DNA of 18,975 nt from JAJRAG01 sp050010535. Lineage in GTDB: Archaea; Thermoplasmatota; Thermoplasmata; Methanomassiliicoccales; JACIVX01. A program made the position numbers and the translations under genes. Of this stretch, positions 14,766 through 18,975 are shown piece after piece. The notes beneath the pieces are model-generated. The model was given only the letters and a program-made list of their open reading frames with translations, was not told where the DNA came from and made no database searches. The stretch's first letter is position 1, and the number at the start of each line of letters is the position of its first letter. Location of the stretch: NCBI GenBank assembly GCA_050010535.1, contig JBEKKT010000025.1, positions 1 to 18,975 of the forward strand, written 5' to 3'.

Positions 14766-16065
14766 AGTCCTCGATCCTCCTCTGGAAGATAATGTCCTTC
14801 AGCACCCCGCTATGCCTGATCCAGGTATAAATCGGAATGTCCATGCGTTTGCTGATGTGTCCGAGAGCCTCTTCCAATAAGGAGTATCTCGAAGGAGACT
14901 GCCTGAGTGCCGTTCGAACGTTCTCCCTCACGTTCCACACGCCGACTGGCATGATATAGCCTGGATGCGCTTCGCGGAAGATGACGGCTCCTGCCTGCCG
15001 CCTCTCCCGACTCAGAAGCTCGTTCACCGCGAATCGAGCGGCGTAATAACATCCGCCGATTTGGGCATACTCCTTCCTTCCCTCATACATTTCATGATCG
15101 CTGAGTATCTCAATCTGCTTCCCCATAGGATTCCAAGCCGTATTCGGGTACCAGGCCTCAATGAGTTCATAGCGCCAGGTTGTCGGGAGCAGGAGCACGG
15201 ACCACCTGTTGTCAAGTTGCTCCCAGTTATAGACCCTGAACTCATTGATCGTGGAATAGGTCTTCGTTCGTTCGAGAAGGAACTTTCCTAGGATGTCGTC
15301 GACAGCGGTTATGCTCCACCTCGTAGGCACGAACTTCCTCCTCTTCTCGACGCCGAAAGCTCCAACGCTAAATGCCTTCTGTATCCTAGACACAAGAACG
15401 CCCCGGGCATAGAGGTCCGCGACCGCTTCCACGGCCCTCAGGTCCGTATCGCAGAAGGCCTTCTCGACCCTATGATCGTACTTCGGATTGCCGATGGTGA
15501 GATTTCGGAGTCTGGCGGAGGGTCCGAAAGGCTGGACCTCATCGTCCAGCACAATTCTTCCCGTGGGCTTCTTCTGGAATGCGGCTTCAACGTCGATGGG
15601 ATTGACCGAAAGGGCCAATTCCCTCGTGTAATCGACCATCCTGCCACAGGACTGGAAATCAGAGACGTTGATCCTGTGCTTTCCCCTCACCAAGGAGAAT
15701 CTGAAATCTGCAATGTCATCTATCGTCTTGCCCATCCACATCTCGGGAGTGTCCATTATGGATGTGTCTCCGAGAGTGGGAGGCACCAAAGGACCCACAT
15801 CGACGTTTGGATAACCGAACCGTCCGACGAACACCCCCGGAGGGGAGTTGCCGTAGAGGTCGAGCGTGTCTATCAAGAGTCTCGTCCTAGACTGGGAGTA
15901 GAACTTGACCATGAGTGGGCAACGGTCTTTGCCGCAGAGCATCTTCGATCCTTTGCAGAGGACACACGCTCCGCTGGAGGGGGAGTACTTGGGGGTGGGA
16001 TTGGTCTCCTTGAATAGCTCCGCGAGACCGGTCCGGTCAATAGTCATGGCTATACTGGATTTCAT
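14758..16065 (-). CDS. nreA: Nre family archaeal DNA repair protein
   Basis: A 435-residue protein matching the archaeal Nre family (Nre_N plus Nre_C domains). It has an N-terminal zinc-finger-like set, C34-x2-C37-x6-C44-x4-C49, then conserved stretches GVFVGRFGYPNVDVGPL, SCGRMVDYTRELALS, and RWSITAVDD. In Haloferax, NreA acts in DNA-damage tolerance and carries a C-terminal PCNA-binding PIP motif. Here the extreme C-terminus is QRRIEDYA (428-435), a degenerate PIP-like ending. ATG 16065 has GGGTG 8 nt upstream; ATG 16047 is a weaker alternative. It lies 49 bp after the GNAT gene and overlaps the SPL-like gene. The family is firm; its chemistry is not settled in my knowledge. Confidence 0.92.
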   Translation of the reverse strand: MKSSIAMTIDRTGLAELFKETNPTPKYSPSSGACVLCKGSKMLCGKDRCPLMVKFYSQSRTRLLIDTLDLYGNSPPGVFVGRFGYPNVDVGPLVPPTLGDTSIMDTPEMWMGKTIDDIADFRFSLVRGKHRINVSDFQSCGRMVDYTRELALSVNPIDVEAAFQKKPTGRIVLDDEVQPFGPSARLRNLTIGNPKYDHRVEKAFCDTDLRAVEAVADLYARGVLVSRIQKAFSVGAFGVEKRRKFVPTRWSITAVDDILGKFLLERTKTYSTINEFRVYNWEQLDNRWSVLLLPTTWRYELIEAWYPNTAWNPMGKQIEILSDHEMYEGRKEYAQIGGCYYAARFAVNELLSRERRQAGAVIFREAHPGYIMPVGVWNVRENVRTALRQSPSRYSLLEEALGHISKRMDIPIYTWIRHSGVLKDIIFQRRIEDYA

Positions 16066-16114
16066 AAAAGGAACACCCTATTTGACCTTTGCCCACGCCT
16101 AGACAAAAGTGGTC

Positions 16115-17104
16115 TTAACCCGCCCACGACGTCAGGTTGTAGACTCCCTTCTCAATGTACTCGGAACCCTTCACGAAACGAATGTTCGCCCCCTTGATCA
16201 AGTAGGAGCGCCTCATCATTGTGCTATACAGGTCGCCGCAATTGACGGGGAAACGCGCGTACATCCTTCTCTTGCCCACTGAGTAAGACCTGTCCTCGCA
16301 GCTGCGCAGGAGGGCCAGGAAACCAGAGCTCGCTCTCTCCGAACGGGGATCGACGACCAGCAATCTTATCGAAGAGTAGCTAGCATCATCCGACTTCTGA
16401 TACGTATGAAGGAGCGCAACGCCATCGAGACGGCCCTTGTCTTCCCATACGAACACAACGCCCAGTCCTTTCTCGACAAGAATGTCGAACTCTGAGGAAC
16501 AATCAAGGCCGGGGTGGATCGAGTCACCTATCCTCTTCAGAGCCCTCGAGACCTCCTCTCGGTCCCCGACGCCAACCTCTCTGACGCCCCCTGTCTCGAT
16601 CTGGTTTGTGGGCATACAAGCATCCTGCGCGTCGAGAACCTTGTCCGTGATAATCGTAAGGGCTGTGGGGGCGTACCCATGGGAGAGGTAAAAGTGCAGA
16701 TTCTTTGGAATATGGGACATCGTCTCCAGTCCTATCAACTTCGCTCCTCTCCTCGAGAGGAACCTTTCGCACTCCTCCAGCAACGAACTCCCGACTCCCA
16801 CATTCTGATGCTCCGGGAGTACCTCAAAAGGACCTACCCAGCCGACGGTCCCCCAAACGTGGGAGTAGGCCGCTCCGATTATCTTCCCTTCTTTCTCGGC
16901 GACAAGGCATCCCATCGGTTCCTTCTGCATGTATCCCTCGATGACCTGTCGCGGACGCATCGGATACTTGACCTTCCTTCCGATGTCCCTTGATGCCAGG
17001 TCCGACCACGCCTCCTGACCTACGAATCTCAGATCTTCGATGTCTTCTGGCAGCATTGGGCGAACTATTAGTTCTTTTCTTCTGAGAAGGTGAAGAGGGC
17101 TCAC
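16115..17104 (-). CDS. Double-GNAT N-acetyltransferase
   Basis: A 329-residue protein with an N-terminal GNAT domain (about 12-150). The acetyl-CoA loop is Q100-NVGVG in VLPEHQNVGVGSSLLEECERFL, followed by LHFYLSHGYAPT, the usual final strand and helix. The second half (about 165-310) has a degenerate GNAT-like pattern (GVALLHTY, then IRLLVVDPRS) and looks like a tandem duplicate with a weak cofactor loop. The substrate is unknown. The frame opens at 17170, but GTG 17104 is preceded by GGAGG with an 8-nt spacer and starts just before the conserved LIVRPMLPEDI, so I prefer it. It lies between larB (115 bp upstream) and nre (49 bp downstream), probably in one unit. Confidence 0.82.
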   Translation of the reverse strand: MSPLHLLRRKELIVRPMLPEDIEDLRFVGQEAWSDLASRDIGRKVKYPMRPRQVIEGYMQKEPMGCLVAEKEGKIIGAAYSHVWGTVGWVGPFEVLPEHQNVGVGSSLLEECERFLSRRGAKLIGLETMSHIPKNLHFYLSHGYAPTALTIITDKVLDAQDACMPTNQIETGGVREVGVGDREEVSRALKRIGDSIHPGLDCSSEFDILVEKGLGVVFVWEDKGRLDGVALLHTYQKSDDASYSSIRLLVVDPRSERASSGFLALLRSCEDRSYSVGKRRMYARFPVNCGDLYSTMMRRSYLIKGANIRFVKGSEYIEKGVYNLTSWAG

Positions 17105-17219
17105 AGCGTCCGCCTCCGAACCGTGTTCGGCGTCTGCGACAACGACGGCATCGCGAAACACAGGGACCAAAGCAGAAGAGCGACTAATTGTGTCATGTCA
17201 TTGATCCTATCCGACTGCG

Positions 17220-17999
17220 TCATAAGCCGCCTTTCTCGCCTGCCCGACATCGGCCGCTTATGAGCGCGGCTGTTGCGCCGGCACCGACTCCGTTGTCGAT
17301 ATTGACGACCACAAGACCGGGTGAGCAGGTCTGCAGCATGGACATTAGCGCCGCGACGCCCTCGCTCCCCATCCCGTAGCCCACCGATGTGGGGACGCCA
17401 ATTACCGGGACGTCGGCAAGGCTTGATATGATGGAGGGAAGAGCGCCTTCCATGCCGGCGACCACTATCAAGGCATCGCAGCCCTTCTCGAGCATCGATG
17501 CAAGCGGGTCCATGAACCTGTGGAACGCTGCGATGCCAACGTCGTAGGCAGTCATGACCTCGCACCCCATCGCCTCCGCGACGACCCTCGCCTCCTCCGC
17601 TACGGAAATATCGGACGTGCCGGCCGTGAGTATTCCTATGTGTCCGGTCTTCCTGATCTTTGCTCTTCTGTCTACGACCACCATGCAGGCCTTCTCGACC
17701 CATCTGACGCCCCTGGGGCCGATGCTCTTCTTGATCGCCTCACAGTGACGGGGTGACGCCCTGGAAACGATGACCAACTCCGTGTCCTCCAGCACACGTC
17801 GAATGATGTCCGCCACATACTCAGGACCTTTGGTGTTGCCCAGGATGATCTCAGGAATCCCTCTCCGCGCTTCCCTAGCATGATCGAAGACAGTGTGATT
17901 GCCGATGTGCTCTAGGAAATCCAGCTTGAGCATCCTCTCCGCCTCCGCCGCATCAACGTCCCCATTCTTAAATCGTTCCAGAACCTCGCGGATGTTCAT
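17220..17999 (-). CDS. larB: LarB, nickel-pincer nucleotide cofactor biosynthesis carboxylase
   Basis: A 259-residue PurE-like protein. LarB carboxylates the pyridinium ring of nicotinic acid adenine dinucleotide and releases AMP, the first step to the nickel-pincer nucleotide of lactate racemase-type enzymes. Motifs: ILTAGTSDISVAEEA (123-137), VVAGMEGALPS (179-189), GVPTSVGYG (201-209), TCSPG with Cys225 (the probable counterpart of the reactive LarB Cys), and VVNIDNGVGA (231-240). The N-terminal 100 residues are the usual LarB extension. No strong ribosome site precedes ATG 17999. The larE gene diverges from it 112 bp away; larC and larA are not seen. Confidence 0.94.
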   Translation of the reverse strand: MNIREVLERFKNGDVDAAEAERMLKLDFLEHIGNHTVFDHAREARRGIPEIILGNTKGPEYVADIIRRVLEDTELVIVSRASPRHCEAIKKSIGPRGVRWVEKACMVVVDRRAKIRKTGHIGILTAGTSDISVAEEARVVAEAMGCEVMTAYDVGIAAFHRFMDPLASMLEKGCDALIVVAGMEGALPSIISSLADVPVIGVPTSVGYGMGSEGVAALMSMLQTCSPGLVVVNIDNGVGAGATAALISGRCRAGEKGGL

Positions 18000-18079
18000 C
18001 GTCGCGCCTATACGCTATGAGTCTATTTTTCTTTTCTGCTCCGTAGTCGGGCGAACATCGGTCATGATGCGTGAAGAAT

Positions 18080-18089
18080 AGTTATTTGA
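18080..18089 (+). promoter_or_regulatory. Weak TATA-like element upstream of larE
   Basis: TAGTTATTTG about 27 bp before GTG 18112. No Shine-Dalgarno sequence is usefully spaced, so a leaderless transcript is likely, which favours GTG 18112 or 18115 as the start. Confidence 0.35.
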
Positions 18090-18111
18090 GCATATCTCAC
18101 GATTGGTGGCC

Positions 18112-18921
18112 GTGGTGTCCAAAGAAGACAAGCTAGTGAAGCTAAAGGAAATAGTTCAACACATGCGTAGCGTTGCGGTTGCTTTCTCGGGAGGAGTCGA
18201 CAGCACCCTGCTCCTGAAGGTAGCCCACGAAGTTTTGGGGGATAAGGTCATCGCGGTCACGAGCGCATCAGAGACGTTCGCTTCCTGGGAAGAGCGGGAA
18301 GCTGTCGCACTCGCCAATATCATCGGTGTTCGAATTCGTTTCGTGCATTCCAAGGAAATGGAGGACGACTGCTTCGTCAATAACCCCCCCGACAGATGCT
18401 ACTACTGCAAGAAGTCCTTATTCGCGGAGATTAGGCGAATTGCAGAGGGGGAGGGAATCGCGGAGATTGCTGACGGCAACAACGCAGACGATCTTCAACA
18501 TCACAGACCGGGAAAAAAGGCGAGCGAAGAGATGGGTGTCAGAAGTCCCTTGGCTGAGGCGGGGTTGACGAAGAACGAGATAAGATCGATCTCAAGAGAG
18601 ATGGGACTGCGGACGGCGGACAAACCACAGAACGCATGTCTAGCATCTAGGATACCCTACGACGAGAAGATCACTTTGGAGAAACTCGTAATGATCGAAA
18701 CTGCGGAGGATCGCCTCAGGAGCTTGGGCCTCGCACAGCTCCGCGTGAGACATCACGGGCTGATTGCCAGGATCGAAGTCCCTGAGGAAGCGATCGAAAT
18801 CGTGGCGAAAAAGAGAGGTGAAATAGTAAGAGCTCTGAAAGATGTCGGTTTCATTTATGTGACTCTCGATCTTGAGGGTTTCAGGAGCGGAAGCATGCTG
18901 GACGCTGTTAGACACGGATGA
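18112..18921 (+). CDS. larE: LarE, ATP-dependent sulfur transferase for nickel-pincer nucleotide
   Basis: A 269-residue PP-loop enzyme that adenylates the LarB product and replaces its carboxylate oxygen with sulfur. The PP-loop SGGVDS is at 26-31. DGNNADDL followed by RPGKKA and SPLAEAGLTK are standard LarE motifs. Three active-site cysteines are present: C96 and C99 in DRCYYCKKS and C176 in NACLASRIPY. The Lactobacillus enzyme has only the last and sacrifices its sulfur; three-Cys enzymes such as the Thermotoga one bind a 4Fe-4S cluster and work catalytically, so this is probably of that kind. The start is uncertain: TTG 18103 and GTG 18106, 18112 and 18115 are all in frame. It diverges from larB. 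Confidence 0.93.
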   Translation: MVSKEDKLVKLKEIVQHMRSVAVAFSGGVDSTLLLKVAHEVLGDKVIAVTSASETFASWEEREAVALANIIGVRIRFVHSKEMEDDCFVNNPPDRCYYCKKSLFAEIRRIAEGEGIAEIADGNNADDLQHHRPGKKASEEMGVRSPLAEAGLTKNEIRSISREMGLRTADKPQNACLASRIPYDEKITLEKLVMIETAEDRLRSLGLAQLRVRHHGLIARIEVPEEAIEIVAKKRGEIVRALKDVGFIYVTLDLEGFRSGSMLDAVRHG

Positions 18922-18975
18922 GTTGCCAGGGTCGGGAGGTTACATTGACGATTTGGTGAAGTTGACCTTGCCGAT

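Noticed and set aside
11234..18074. The 12-mer CATGATGCGTGA occurs at 11234 and 18063, upstream of the OB-fold gene and larE
   Set aside because: A few identical 12-mers are expected by chance in 19 kb, the distances to the starts differ, and no other gene has it.
18922..18975. A possible next gene after larE (GGGAGG, then TTG/GTG codons)
   Set aside because: Only about 50 bases remain, the spacing from GGGAGG to an open start is poor, and no larC-like N-terminus is visible.

Overview
The window is chromosomal archaeal DNA. It carries a 20S proteasome beta subunit, the archaeal termination nuclease FttA (aCPSF1), a wyosine-pathway TYW1, the RFC large subunit, a single OB-fold RPA-like protein, a thermosome subunit and an Nre repair protein. 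TATA-like boxes lie about 25-30 bp upstream of several starts, some of which look leaderless. Gene content and the Thermoplasma-like proteasome active site (Thr1/Glu17/Lys33) suggest a Thermoplasmatota lineage. No rRNA is present, so this placement is an inference.

Layout, left to right. (1) 1-895, minus: a U32-family protein running off the left edge. (2) 1052-2136: a short TadC/FlaJ-like membrane protein (plus) that overlaps, tail to tail, a small FmdE-domain protein (minus). (3) About 2137-3194: roughly 1 kb without a convincing gene. (4) 3195-5824, plus: psmB then fttA. (5) 5837-8234, minus: rfcL followed by the TYW1 gene, with tightly coupled junction. (6) About 8267-11240: an accessory island with a small ribbon-helix-helix-like protein, an AT-rich stretch dense in direct and inverted repeats, and two tandem, overlapping serine recombinases that both stop before the C-terminal zinc ribbon. 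(7) 11251-11676, plus: the OB-fold protein, converging on a tiny secreted-protein reading frame interrupted by one in-frame TAG. (8) 12083-13753, minus: thermosome. (9) 13905-17999, minus: larB, a double-GNAT protein, nre and an SPL-like radical SAM protein that overlaps nre by 8 bp. (10) 18112-18921, plus: larE, divergent from larB.

How the genes work together: information processing dominates. rfcL (clamp loading), nre (PCNA-linked repair), the OB-fold protein and the SPL-like protein belong to replication and repair. fttA ends transcription, TYW1 modifies tRNA-Phe, and psmB and the thermosome handle protein quality. larB and larE make the nickel-pincer nucleotide cofactor, although neither larC nor larA is in view.

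The least ordinary parts are the accessory island between rfcL and the OB-fold gene, the two places where a TAG codon is followed in frame by protein-like sequence, and the overlapping nre/SPL-like pair. I did not find a clearly new multi-gene defence or mobile system. The recombinase island looks like a partly decayed integrated element.
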